A stretch of DNA of 28,299 nucleotides, from NCBI GenBank assembly GCA_025354075.1, contig JANXNO010000016.1, forward strand, positions 1-28,299. The letters run 5' to 3'. The notes under the pieces were generated by a model. It saw only the letters and a list, made by a program, of their open reading frames with translations. It searched no databases and was not told where the DNA came from. This document shows positions 8,906-16,399 of the stretch, one piece after another. A program made the position numbers and the translations under genes. Source of the DNA: Burkholderiales bacterium (GTDB lineage: Bacteria > Pseudomonadota > Gammaproteobacteria > Burkholderiales > Casimicrobiaceae). How positions within the stretch are numbered: position 1 is the first letter of the stretch; each line of letters begins with the position of its first letter.

Positions 8906-9373
8906 ATGCAAAAAAACTGGCAGGTCGGCATCGCCGCATTCATTCTTATGCTGTCCGCCGTGTTCGGTGTGGGCGCGACGCAGCTACCTGCGGACACGGG
9001 CTACGCGGGCATTGGTTCGGCGTTTATGCCTGCGGTGGTTGCACTGTTTTTGTTGCTGGTCGGCGCATTGCTGATGTGGCAAGCCTGCACCGGCGGCTTC
9101 AGAAATTTCACGGATGGTGTGGTTGATCTTGTTGCCGATCATCGAGGCGCACTGTGGGTTACGGCAGGCATTTTGGTGAGCGCAGCGCTGATGACGAAGC
9201 TGGGTTTTGTGGTCGCAGCGACCACGCTATTCGTCTGCGTCGCGCGCGGTTTCGGCAGCAAAACGTGGCTTCGCGATGCGATCACGGGCGCGGTGCTGGT
9301 GTTGCCGGTGTTCTGGTTGTTCACGCTGGTGCTGGACGTGAATTTGCCACATCTTTTCAACGACTGGTTCTAG
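8906..9373 (+). CDS. tctB: Tripartite tricarboxylate transporter small membrane subunit TctB
   Basis: A 155-residue inner-membrane protein with four hydrophobic segments (about 7-27, 38-60, 82-103 and 122-142), the usual layout of the poorly conserved TctB subunit. The start at 8906 follows AAGGGG by 5 bases. It lies between tctC and tctA, 10 bp before tctA. TctB is required with TctA for proton- or sodium-coupled uptake, although its precise role is unclear. Confidence 0.92.
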   Translation: MQKNWQVGIAAFILMLSAVFGVGATQLPADTGYAGIGSAFMPAVVALFLLLVGALLMWQACTGGFRNFTDGVVDLVADHRGALWVTAGILVSAALMTKLGFVVAATTLFVCVARGFGSKTWLRDAITGAVLVLPVFWLFTLVLDVNLPHLFNDWF

Positions 9374-9383
9374 GGGCTGCATC

Positions 9384-10898
9384 ATGATGGAAACCTGGAC
9401 GCTTTTACTTGGTGGTTTCGGCACCGCGCTGCAACCGATGAATTTGATGTGGGCGTTTATCGGTTGCCTGCTCGGCACCGCCATCGGCGTGCTGCCCGGC
9501 ATCGGGCCTGCGCTGACGGTGGCGATGCTGCTGCCGGTGACTGCCAAGGTTGATCCGGCGGGTGCGTTGATCATGCTGTGCGGCGTGTATTACGGTGCGG
9601 CGTATGGCGGCTCGACCACCTCAATTTTGATGAACACGCCCGGTGAAAGCTCGTCGATCATGACGGCGCTTGAGGGCAATACGATGGCCAAATATGGCCG
9701 TGCGGGGCCAGCGCTGGCGACGTCTGCTATCGGCTCATTTATCGCGGGCACCATTGGGGTGGTGTTGTTGACATTATTTGCGCCGCTGGTGGCTGATCTC
9801 GCGCTCAAATTTGGTCCTGCTGAATTTTTCTCGTTGATGGTGCTGGCGTTCGTCACGGTGTCATCAGTGCTCGGCGCATCCATGTTGCGCGGCATGGTTT
9901 CGCTGGCGCTGGGCTTGGCCATTGGCTTGGTCGGCATGGATTCCATCGCGGGTATTCCGCGCTACACGGCGGGCGTGCCGGAGCTGATTGACGGCATTGA
10001 GTTCGTGCTGGTTGCGGTAGGTTTGTTCGCGGTGGGCGAAGCGCTGTATTCAGTGCTCTACGACCCGAAGGGCGATGCCACTGAGCGCAACAAAATGAGC
10101 TCAATCTGGATGACCAAAGACGACTGGAAACGCTCGTGGCCCGCGTGGTTGCGCGGCACGGCAATTGGCTTCCCGTTTGGTTCGATCCCGGCGGGTGGCG
10201 CAGAAATCCCGACGTTTTTGTCGTATTCGACCGAGCGCAAACTCTCGAAATTCCCCAAAGAATTTTCAGGCGAAGGCGGCAAAGGCGCAATCGAAGGCGT
10301 GGCAGGTCCTGAGGCGGCAAACAACGCGACCGCAGCAGGAGCACTGGTGCCGCTGTTGACACTTGGCATCCCAACCTCTGCAACCGCGGCGATCCTGATT
10401 GCAGCATTCCAAAACTACAACATCCAGCCCGGCCCCCTGCTCTTTCAAACCAGCGGTCCGCTGGTGTGGGGCTTGATCGCGTCGCTGTACGTCGGCAATG
10501 TGATGCTGCTGGTGCTCAATCTGCCACTGGTTGGCATGTGGGCGCGACTTTTGACCATCCCCAAACCGCAGCTTTACGCAGGCATCCTCGTGTTCGCGTC
10601 CATCGGCGTGTACGGCATGCGGCAAAGCGCGTTTGACCTCGTGCTCATGTACGTCATCGGCGTCATCGGTGTCATCATGCGCCGCTTCGATTTTCCGGTT
10701 GCACCAGTGATCGTAGGCATGATCTTGGGCCCCATGGCCGAGAAGCAATTGAGGAATGCGCTGGCTATAGCGCAAGGCGACTGGCTGATCTTTTTCAAGC
10801 AACCCATCGCCTGCACCTTCATGGTGATCACCATCGCCGTGATGTTTGTGCCGATCATTCTGCGCAAGCGCGGTGTGCGGTTAGCAGAAGACGATTAA
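9384..10898 (+). CDS. tctA: Tripartite tricarboxylate transporter large permease subunit TctA
   Basis: A 504-residue polytopic permease with about ten to twelve membrane segments. Conserved TctA motifs are [19 protein letters not shown] (35-53) and [20 protein letters not shown] (69-88), the two internally related loop motifs that are the family signature. A second copy is visible near [15 protein letters not shown] and [18 protein letters not shown]. The ribosome binding site AGGGG ends 7 bases before the ATG; an ATG one codon later is also possible. It completes the tctCBA operon. The following 180 bp hold only small palindromes (ATAGCGCTAT at 10978-10987; GCCC/GGGC at 10988-11000) and no convincing T-tailed terminator. 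Confidence 0.95.
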   Translation: MMETWTLLLGGFGTALQPMNLMWAFIGCLLGTAIGVLPGIGPALTVAMLLPVTAKVDPAGALIMLCGVYYGAAYGGSTTSILMNTPGESSSIMTALEGNTMAKYGRAGPALATSAIGSFIAGTIGVVLLTLFAPLVADLALKFGPAEFFSLMVLAFVTVSSVLGASMLRGMVSLALGLAIGLVGMDSIAGIPRYTAGVPELIDGIEFVLVAVGLFAVGEALYSVLYDPKGDATERNKMSSIWMTKDDWKRSWPAWLRGTAIGFPFGSIPAGGAEIPTFLSYSTERKLSKFPKEFSGEGGKGAIEGVAGPEAANNATAAGALVPLLTLGIPTSATAAILIAAFQNYNIQPGPLLFQTSGPLVWGLIASLYVGNVMLLVLNLPLVGMWARLLTIPKPQLYAGILVFASIGVYGMRQSAFDLVLMYVIGVIGVIMRRFDFPVAPVIVGMILGPMAEKQLRNALAIAQGDWLIFFKQPIACTFMVITIAVMFVPIILRKRGVRLAEDD

Positions 10899-11078
10899 GG
10901 CCATCAGCTTCTGGCTTAAAGCCTTATCGCGTCTAGGCTAAATGAGTAAATCGTCATAAATCGACTTACGCGCTTATATAGCGCTATGCCCATATAGGGC
11001 GGGCGATTCAGACAAAAGCTGTTAACGAAAATATTGCAGCGAAACGCAGAGTTTTCGAAAAGTGAACGCGTGTCGCCG

Positions 11079-12350
11079 TTAGTTTTTTACCAACTCCACG
11101 CGCCGGTTCTGCGCTCGGCCAATCGCCGTGCCGTTGTCAGCAACCGGTTTGGTTGCGCCCAATCCCTGCGCCGCCATGCGCGCCGCAGCAACACCTGCGG
11201 CAACCAGATACACCTTCACCGCTGTCGCCCGTTTCTCCGACAGGCTCTGGTTGTAGGCAGGCGTCGCAGTCGAATCGGTGTGGCCTTCGATGGTGAACTT
11301 CCAGTCGCTCTTTTCTTTTGCGAGCTTCACGATATTTTCCAGCGCCGCTTTTGATTCCGGCTTGATCACGTCGGAGTCAGTATCGAAATTGATGCCGTAA
11401 ATCCGCGCTCGGCCCGTCTCGGCGATGTCCTTCGCCAATTGCGACGACGCCATCTGAGTGCCTTTCCAGTGGGGGCAAACGCCCACCGTGTCGCTGGTCC
11501 TTTTACCAGTCCAGATGGAGCCGGTGCCGTCGGTCTGACCCTCGGCCCACCAAAGTCCCAGCATCTCCTTGCCGTCCGGCGAAAAGGTCAACACGGCAGG
11601 CCCGCGCTCTTTGCCCTGCACCCAAGTGAAACGCGTGACGCGCCCGTCCACACCGCCATTGGTGATCAGGCCGTCGGCATGTTCATAGCAACCGGACACC
11701 AAAGCACCCTCCTGTTGCAGGCGAAAATTGTTGAAATTCGTGGCATAAGTGCCAGAGAGATTCGGCGCGGCAGTTTTCGTTTTTTGCTCGCCATAAGCGC
11801 GAACATCGAACAACTCAATGTACTCGGCCGAGCCGTGATTGTTCTTGATCGTGAGCTTGATCCAGCGCGCGGTCACCGCCTTGGCGATAGCAAAACGCTG
11901 CTTGTCCTTTTTCGCTTTCAGCGACACTGCCACAAGCAACTCAAAGCCGCTAGTCGGCCCGACGTTTGACACCTCAATCACCACGTCTTTCGCTGAGCGG
12001 CTGCCCTGTTCATCGCCATCCACACCCGCCGAATCAAACTCGAGCGCCTTGATTACCGACTGCTCGGGTAGCGCGATCAACACCTCCTGCGGCGTCACCG
12101 TGCCCTTCGGCGTCGCCCAACCGGTCCGGCTGCGCTCATCCAGCAACCAGAACGCCGACCACGTCTCGTCGTATTCCGCAGGCTTCTTCAAAATCCATGC
12201 ACCGTTGGCGTAGGACGTGAGGTTGATGTCCGCAGCGGGCGCAGAGGGCGCTGCGGCGGGGGTTGCCGCTTGCGTTGAAAAGCCAAACAAAGCGACCACT
12301 GCGGCCAAGGAAGCAATGACGAAGCGATTGCAAACGGTGATGATGCTCAA
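11079..12350 (-). CDS. OmpA-family outer membrane/periplasmic protein with N-terminal discoidin-like domain
   Basis: About 423 residues. I place the start at the TTG at 12350 because AGGAG ends 6 bases before it; a TTG at 12356 abuts the AGGAG. A signal peptide is followed by an Ala/Pro linker (to about 42). Residues about 45-190 look like a galactose-binding/F5-8 type C (discoidin-like) beta sandwich, with WSAFWLLDERSRTGWATP near its start and ARWIKLTIKNNHGSAEYIEL near its end. A middle region (200-300) repeats Gly/Trp-rich strands with two cysteines (SGCYEH, VGVCPHW). The C-terminus (about 313-423) is an OmpA peptidoglycan-binding domain with FDTDSDVIKPES, IEGHTDS and IGRAQNRRVEL. The protein probably tethers a ligand-binding module to peptidoglycan. 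It lies downstream of, and in the same direction as, the ECF sigma gene. Confidence 0.88.
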   Translation of the reverse strand: MSIITVCNRFVIASLAAVVALFGFSTQAATPAAAPSAPAADINLTSYANGAWILKKPAEYDETWSAFWLLDERSRTGWATPKGTVTPQEVLIALPEQSVIKALEFDSAGVDGDEQGSRSAKDVVIEVSNVGPTSGFELLVAVSLKAKKDKQRFAIAKAVTARWIKLTIKNNHGSAEYIELFDVRAYGEQKTKTAAPNLSGTYATNFNNFRLQQEGALVSGCYEHADGLITNGGVDGRVTRFTWVQGKERGPAVLTFSPDGKEMLGLWWAEGQTDGTGSIWTGKRTSDTVGVCPHWKGTQMASSQLAKDIAETGRARIYGINFDTDSDVIKPESKAALENIVKLAKEKSDWKFTIEGHTDSTATPAYNQSLSEKRATAVKVYLVAAGVAAARMAAQGLGATKPVADNGTAIGRAQNRRVELVKN

Positions 12351-12379
12351 GGACAACTCCTGAATTTGGTCTAGCTCGC

Positions 12380-12407
12380 ATTATCTGATGAGCGCCTTCA
12401 AACACAA
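12380..12407 (-). promoter_or_regulatory. Possible promoter of the OmpA-domain gene
   Basis: On the minus strand TTGTGT (12402-12407) and GATAAT (12380-12385) are spaced by 16 bases and lie about 30 bp upstream of the chosen start. They fall in the short gap after the sigma gene, so the OmpA-domain gene may have its own promoter besides readthrough. Confidence 0.35.
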
Positions 12408-12421
12408 AAGTATCAACGAAG

Positions 12422-13075
12422 TTACGCTGCCCAACGAAACTCTCGGCCCTCCGCGTCGTTCCATCGTTCCGCCGCACCGCACGCGGCCAGATGCGTTTGC
12501 AGCGCTTTGCGGGCACGGTGAACACGCACCCAGATGTTGGCTTCTGACAACCCGGATCGTGCGGCGATGGACGCTGTTGTTTCGCCTTCGACTTCGCGCG
12601 CCATGAAGACGTCAGCTACGCCCGAGGGCAACTTGATCAACGCTTCGTTGATTTGCGCCAACAACTCCGCGCGTTCGCAGGCGTGCTGCGGGTTAGTTCC
12701 CAAGTCTTGTGCGCCTGATGCGACCATCGCGGCGTTCATCTCGTCATGTTCGCGCTCGGGGTCTTCTGCCGTGATCGCTACAAAGCGGCAGCGATCGCGC
12801 AGCGCGTCGGCGAGCTTGTGTTTCAAGATGCCTGCGAGCCAGACGCGGTACGTGGAGCGACCGCTGAACGTGGCCGCAGCGGCTGAATCTTCGCCCTTAG
12901 ATTTTGCTGACTGCAACGCGGCCAGAAACGTCTCCTGCACCATATCGTCGGCCAGCGCGGGATCTCCGACGCGGCGCATCGCGAAGCGGTACAAATAGTC
13001 GCGGTGTGCGGCGGGATCGGACAGGCTAGATAAGGCGACGACCGATGAAGCTGAGGTGGGAACGGCTGCAATCAT
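12422..13075 (-). CDS. ECF-type RNA polymerase sigma factor
   Basis: A 217-residue sigma-70-family protein lacking regions 1 and 3. Region 2 spans about 25-95 (YLYRFAMRRVGDPALADDMV, then QETFLAAL, later STYRVWLAGILKHKLADALR). A charged linker covers 95-130. Region 4 spans about 135-195 with INEALIKLPSGVADVFMARE, ETTASIAARSGLSEANIWVR and VHRARKALQTHL. The start is supported by GAGGAG before the ATG. No zinc-finger or membrane anti-sigma gene is adjacent, which is unusual; the next gene on the strand is the OmpA-domain protein, 71 bp downstream. A divergent two-component system starts 146 bp upstream. The leader can fold into a hairpin covering the ribosome binding site (see the separate entry). 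Confidence 0.92.
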   Translation of the reverse strand: MIAAVPTSASSVVALSSLSDPAAHRDYLYRFAMRRVGDPALADDMVQETFLAALQSAKSKGEDSAAAATFSGRSTYRVWLAGILKHKLADALRDRCRFVAITAEDPEREHDEMNAAMVASGAQDLGTNPQHACERAELLAQINEALIKLPSGVADVFMAREVEGETTASIAARSGLSEANIWVRVHRARKALQTHLAACGAAERWNDAEGREFRWAA

Positions 13076-13080
13076 GAATT

Positions 13081-13113
13081 TCTCCTCGGACTGTTATCGT
13101 TTGTCCGCGGAGA
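13081..13113 (-). promoter_or_regulatory. Leader hairpin covering the sigma-factor ribosome binding site
   Basis: Read on the minus strand, the arm TCTCCGCGGAC (13103-13113) and the arm GTCCGAGGAGA (13081-13091) pair over 11 positions with a single G-A mismatch, around an 11-base loop. The second arm contains the whole GAGGAG Shine-Dalgarno sequence, 6 bases before the ATG of the ECF sigma gene, so this mRNA can mask its own ribosome binding site. Confidence 0.6.
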
Positions 13114-13221
13114 GAATTTTGTGCAGCGTAGATCACTGCTTTATCGCAGCAACATATCAATTTCATAACAAATAGTGACTCGTAAAGTGTCAGGTAACGG
13201 GCGCTGCGCGGACATAGAAAG

Positions 13222-13947
13222 ATGGAGATGTCAAAAATTCTGGTCGTCGAAGATAACGCCGAAATCGCGCAACTGATCCGCATGCACATGGAGGATATGG
13301 GGCACACAACGACGTGGGAATCCGACGGCAGTCGAGGTCTCGCCAAGGCGCAGAGCGAGGCGTTTGACCTGATTGTGCTGGACCTCATGCTGCCCGGCAA
13401 GGACGGTCTAGAAATCTGCCGTTCGCTGCGTGCGGATGCCAGCAAGTACACGCCAATCCTGATGTTGACAGCCAAAAGCGGTGAGATTGACCGGGTCGTG
13501 GGCCTTGAAATGGGTGCAGACGATTACCTGAGCAAGCCGTTTTCCATCCCCGAATTGCAGGCGCGCGCCAAAGCGTTGCTGCGTCGCGCTGAGCGGATGG
13601 GCGCATCGCCCGCATTGGCTCGGGCGAGCACCGCACCGAGCAACACCATCAATTTTGACAAGCTCTCGATTGACCCGGATCGCCGCGAAGTGCGCCTCGA
13701 TAACAAGGTCGTCGCGCTCACCGCTAAAGAGTTCGATCTGCTGCATTTTTTCGCACAAAATCCGGGGCGCGTTTACAGTCGATCACAATTGCTCGGCGCC
13801 GTGTGGCGCACCACGCTTGAGAGCTACGAACACAACGTGAACACCAACATCAATCGGCTGCGCGCCAAGATCGAGGCCGATCCTGCCGTGCCGCATTACG
13901 TGATCACGGTGCGCGGTGCCGGGTATCGTTTCACCGATCCGAGCTGA
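13222..13947 (+). CDS. OmpR-family response regulator
   Basis: A 241-residue regulator. The receiver domain (about 4-120) has E10 and D11 (VVEDNAE), phospho-acceptor D54 in VLDLMLPGKDG, T83 in MLTAKSG and K105 in LSKPFSIPEL. A linker of about 20 residues is followed by a winged-helix DNA-binding domain (about 140-240) with ALTAKEFDLLHFFAQNPGRV and VRGAGYRFTDP. An in-frame ATG at 13228 gives the common family start MSKILVVED, but it would leave almost no space after GGAG, so 13222 is kept. It is followed 8 bp later by its kinase gene and faces the ECF sigma gene. Signal and targets are unknown. Confidence 0.93.
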   Translation: MEMSKILVVEDNAEIAQLIRMHMEDMGHTTTWESDGSRGLAKAQSEAFDLIVLDLMLPGKDGLEICRSLRADASKYTPILMLTAKSGEIDRVVGLEMGADDYLSKPFSIPELQARAKALLRRAERMGASPALARASTAPSNTINFDKLSIDPDRREVRLDNKVVALTAKEFDLLHFFAQNPGRVYSRSQLLGAVWRTTLESYEHNVNTNINRLRAKIEADPAVPHYVITVRGAGYRFTDPS

Positions 13948-13955
13948 TCGCGCGA

Positions 13956-15461
13956 TTGCTTGTGAAGAGAATTTTCAACAGTTTGCGCGCGCGAATCATC
14001 GCACTGGTGATCGTATTTTGCGTGCTGATCAGTGCAATCTTTATCGGCGTATTGAACTACGCGTATATGGGTTATTACGACGAACTGCGACAACGACAAG
14101 GTAGCGAATTTGCACGCAATATCGTGGCGATGTACCCCCAGCTGGGTGACTTTGAAAAACTTGATCGCGCAGACGTCGAAAGTCTGTTTGAAAAAATGCT
14201 GCTGCTGGATCCACGCAGCGCGATCTATTTGCTCGACAGCGACGGTCGCATCCGCGCGGGCTACACCAAAGAGCGATCCATCGGCAGCAAGGCGAATGTG
14301 TCGCTCGGGCCGATTCGGCGCGTGCTCAATGCACCGATTGGTCAGACGGTGTATGGCGACGATCCTGATTTCACCGGCCAGCGTCGTCTGTTTGCTGTGG
14401 CTCCGCTGGTGGCTGCGTCTGCCAAAGCCGAACCCGCAGGCTACGTCTATGTATTGATGCGTCCGCCCAACACCGACGTGGCCAGTACGCTCATGCAGAG
14501 CTACGCGAATCGAAGCGCTATTGCTGTGGCTGTTGGCGGCACATTATTCAGTGCACTGCTCGTGTTTGCGGTGTTGTCATTGATTACCCGACCGCTGAAA
14601 CGCCTGACCGACGCAGCCGACGCAGTCAGCGCCGACGACACACACGGGGCGCTCAGCCTGAATATGCTGCCACCTGGTGGTGACGAGTTGCGCAGCGATG
14701 AAATTGGTCGGCTGTCGCGCGCGTTTCGGGCGATGGTAATGCGGCTGCGCGAGCAGGCGCATCAGGTGAAACGCGTTGACGCGAATCGCCGCGAGTGGGT
14801 CGCCAACGTGTCGCACGATCTGCGCACACCGCTGACCTCGTTGATCGGTCATCTGGAAACCATTCAAATGCGCGGCGAGCGTATGAGTGTCGAAGATCGC
14901 GTTCGCTTTCTCGATGTAGCGATGAGGAACGCGCAGCATCTTGATCGTTTGTCGTCGTCACTGTTCGATCTGGCCCGGCTCGAAAGCGACGACTTGCCGC
15001 TCGATAAATCACCCGCGCATCTCGGTGAATTTCTCGATGACTTCGTCGCACGTTTTGCAGCAGTTGCCGAGACACGCAACATCGCGCTGACCGTGGAATA
15101 TCCGCCGGGCTTGCCTTTGGTGTCGATTGATGCTGCGCTGGTTGAGCGCGCGCTCGCCAATTTGATGGATAACGCACTGCGTTACACGCCCTCGGGCGGC
15201 GCAATCATGCTCAGTACTACGCCGCGCGACAACGGCGTTGCCATCGCGGTGGCAGACAGCGGAACAGGCATCGACGCCACCATGCTGGCCCACGTCTTCG
15301 AGCGCTTCTTTCAGGGCAGTCGTCATCGCGAAGGGGGCGGCCATGCCGGGCTGGGCCTCGCCGTCGTTGAGCGCGTCGCTCAGCTGCACGGCGGGCGTGC
15401 GAGCGCGGCCAATCGTGACTCGGGTGGGGCCGTGTTTGAGCTGTGGTTTCCGTTATCTTGA
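13956..15461 (+). CDS. Membrane sensor histidine kinase
   Basis: About 500 residues. The first possible start is the TTG at 13956; a GTG at 13962, giving MKRIFNSLRAR, is an equally good choice, and neither has a strong ribosome binding site, which fits translational coupling to the regulator gene. TM1 is at about 13-35, a periplasmic sensor region of no recognised family covers 36-185, and TM2 is at about 188-210. A HAMP domain follows at 211-270. The phospho-acceptor is H287 in WVANVSHDLRTPLTSLIGHL. ATPase boxes: N402 and N406 (ANLMDNALRY), ADSGTGID with D434, and AGLGLAVVERV (464-474). It forms a two-component system with the preceding gene. Confidence 0.92.
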   Translation: MLVKRIFNSLRARIIALVIVFCVLISAIFIGVLNYAYMGYYDELRQRQGSEFARNIVAMYPQLGDFEKLDRADVESLFEKMLLLDPRSAIYLLDSDGRIRAGYTKERSIGSKANVSLGPIRRVLNAPIGQTVYGDDPDFTGQRRLFAVAPLVAASAKAEPAGYVYVLMRPPNTDVASTLMQSYANRSAIAVAVGGTLFSALLVFAVLSLITRPLKRLTDAADAVSADDTHGALSLNMLPPGGDELRSDEIGRLSRAFRAMVMRLREQAHQVKRVDANRREWVANVSHDLRTPLTSLIGHLETIQMRGERMSVEDRVRFLDVAMRNAQHLDRLSSSLFDLARLESDDLPLDKSPAHLGEFLDDFVARFAAVAETRNIALTVEYPPGLPLVSIDAALVERALANLMDNALRYTPSGGAIMLSTTPRDNGVAIAVADSGTGIDATMLAHVFERFFQGSRHREGGGHAGLGLAVVERVAQLHGGRASAANRDSGGAVFELWFPLS

Positions 15462-15497
15462 AGCCGGTACGCAACAGATGAAACCCAGGTTCCGCTC

Positions 15498-15549
15498 CCT
15501 GCGCATGAAGCTGGCGTCTCGCGTGCACGCGAGGCATACTTCATGCAGG
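15498..15549 (+). terminator. Large nested hairpin downstream of the histidine kinase
   Basis: Outer arms GCATGAAG (15503-15510) and CTTCATGC (15539-15546) are perfect complements, extendable by CCT/AGG past a two-base bulge. Inside lies the perfect 16-bp palindrome CTCGCGTGCACGCGAG (15518-15533). A T5 run follows 13 bases later (15560-15564). It may terminate the two-component operon or act as a structured regulatory element. Confidence 0.45.
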
Positions 15550-15598
15550 CGACAACGTCTTTTTGACCGTCAACCAATCAGCCTCGTGGAGTGTGAAC

Positions 15599-15724
15599 AT
15601 GTTTGAACCTTGCGCTCGTCGTTCGCGACCTGCTGTGGTGGCGGCGCCTGTAAACGGCACCAATGGCACCCCCGCTCCGATCCCCCAGTATGCATTTCCC
15701 GGAGGTTTCAATGCCCACCGCTAA
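15599..15724 (+). CDS. Possible 41-residue small ORF
   Basis: An ATG at 15599 with GGAG 9 bases upstream opens 41 codons beginning MFEPCARRSRP, with a Pro/Asn/Gly-rich middle (APVNGTNGTPAPIPQYAF). There is no signal peptide, membrane segment or recognisable domain. It lies between the histidine kinase and the transposase remnant. I do not recognise it, and coding status is uncertain; chance alone could produce this. Confidence 0.25.
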   Translation: MFEPCARRSRPAVVAAPVNGTNGTPAPIPQYAFPGGFNAHR

Positions 15725-15752
15725 CCCTCGATGGAAATTAGCCTTATTCTAA
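15701..15752 (+). pseudogene. Orphan ribosome binding site and start codon, truncated gene 5' end
   Basis: GGAGG (15701-15705) sits 5 bases before an ATG (15711), an ideal translation start. The frame closes after 13 codons (MPTANPRWKLALF) exactly where the IS630-family remnant begins. The likeliest reading is a gene cut off just after its start by the insertion or a later deletion. The rest of that gene is not recognisable on the other side of the remnant. Confidence 0.4.
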
Positions 15753-16301
15753 TTTGCATTAGAAGTTGCTTTAATAATCCAATCCCAATTGCCTATTGAA
15801 GCCACGCGCCGAGCGTTGTTTTCAAGGGCGAGCAGACCGGTGACCAGTTGGTCGTCAAGGGCGTCGAGACTGTCGAACGCGTGGTTGTGGAAATACTTCT
15901 CGCGCAGCTCATCCCAGAGATGCTCGACCGGATTGAGCTCAGGGGAGTACGGCGGCAAGCTGATCAGGCTGATGTGGCTCGGGATCGGCATCGATTGGCT
16001 CTTGTGCCAGCCCGCCCCATCAAGCACCATCACGATATTGTCGTCTGGGTAGCGCCGACTGATCTCGGCAAGAAACAAGCCCATGCAGTCACTGTTGACG
16101 TGGGGCAGCACCAGCGAGTCAAAGCGAGCGTCCGGGATGCTCACCGCGCCGTAGGCGTAGAGGTACTGATGGGTCAGCATCGCCTTGACTGTGGGGCGCA
16201 GCGGGAACTTCGCCCAGCAATAACGGCAGTCACTGATTCGACCGAAGCGCGCTTCATCTTGAAACATCAATCTCAGGGGTCGTTTGGTTTCAAAGGCACC
16301 T
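15738..16301 (-). mobile_element. IS630-family insertion sequence fragment
   Basis: Approximate extent of the insertion sequence remnant. The transposase 3' side is followed by ATTAGCCTTATTCTAAT (15738-15754), whose ends form a short inverted repeat, but I cannot find a matching terminal repeat at the other end, in line with loss of the 5' half. Both boundaries are estimates. Confidence 0.5.
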
Positions 16302-16390
16302 AAGGAGCACGCGCAGGACTGCGTTCGAACTGAGAAAGGCACGGCGCGAAAAGACAGCGACGTCCGCAGGTGCCTCTTCGGAGACGGCAA
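15749..16390 (-). pseudogene. IS630-family transposase, C-terminal remnant
   Basis: A 213-codon frame whose last approximately 178 residues form the DDE catalytic domain of an IS630/Tc1-like transposase: LMFQDEARFGRISD (41-54, with D45), VMVLDGAGWH (120-129, with D124), then LPPYSPELNPVEHLWDELRE (145-164, with E156). All three catalytic acids are present. The N-terminal helix-turn-helix half (about 140 residues in full members) is missing: before residue 34 the translation shows no similarity I recognise, the only start is a TTG at 16390, and the neighbouring SnoaL-like gene ends at 16400. An internal ATG at 16267 also exists. The element is therefore truncated and presumably inactive, marking a rearrangement at the edge of the accessory region. 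Confidence 0.85.
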
Positions 16391-16399
16391 ATCAGTGCG

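Noticed and set aside
16294..16375. Inverted pair AGGCACCT / AGGTGCCT near the transposase start as IS terminal repeats
   Set aside because: The two arms lie on the same side of the remnant rather than at both ends, and are short enough to arise by chance.
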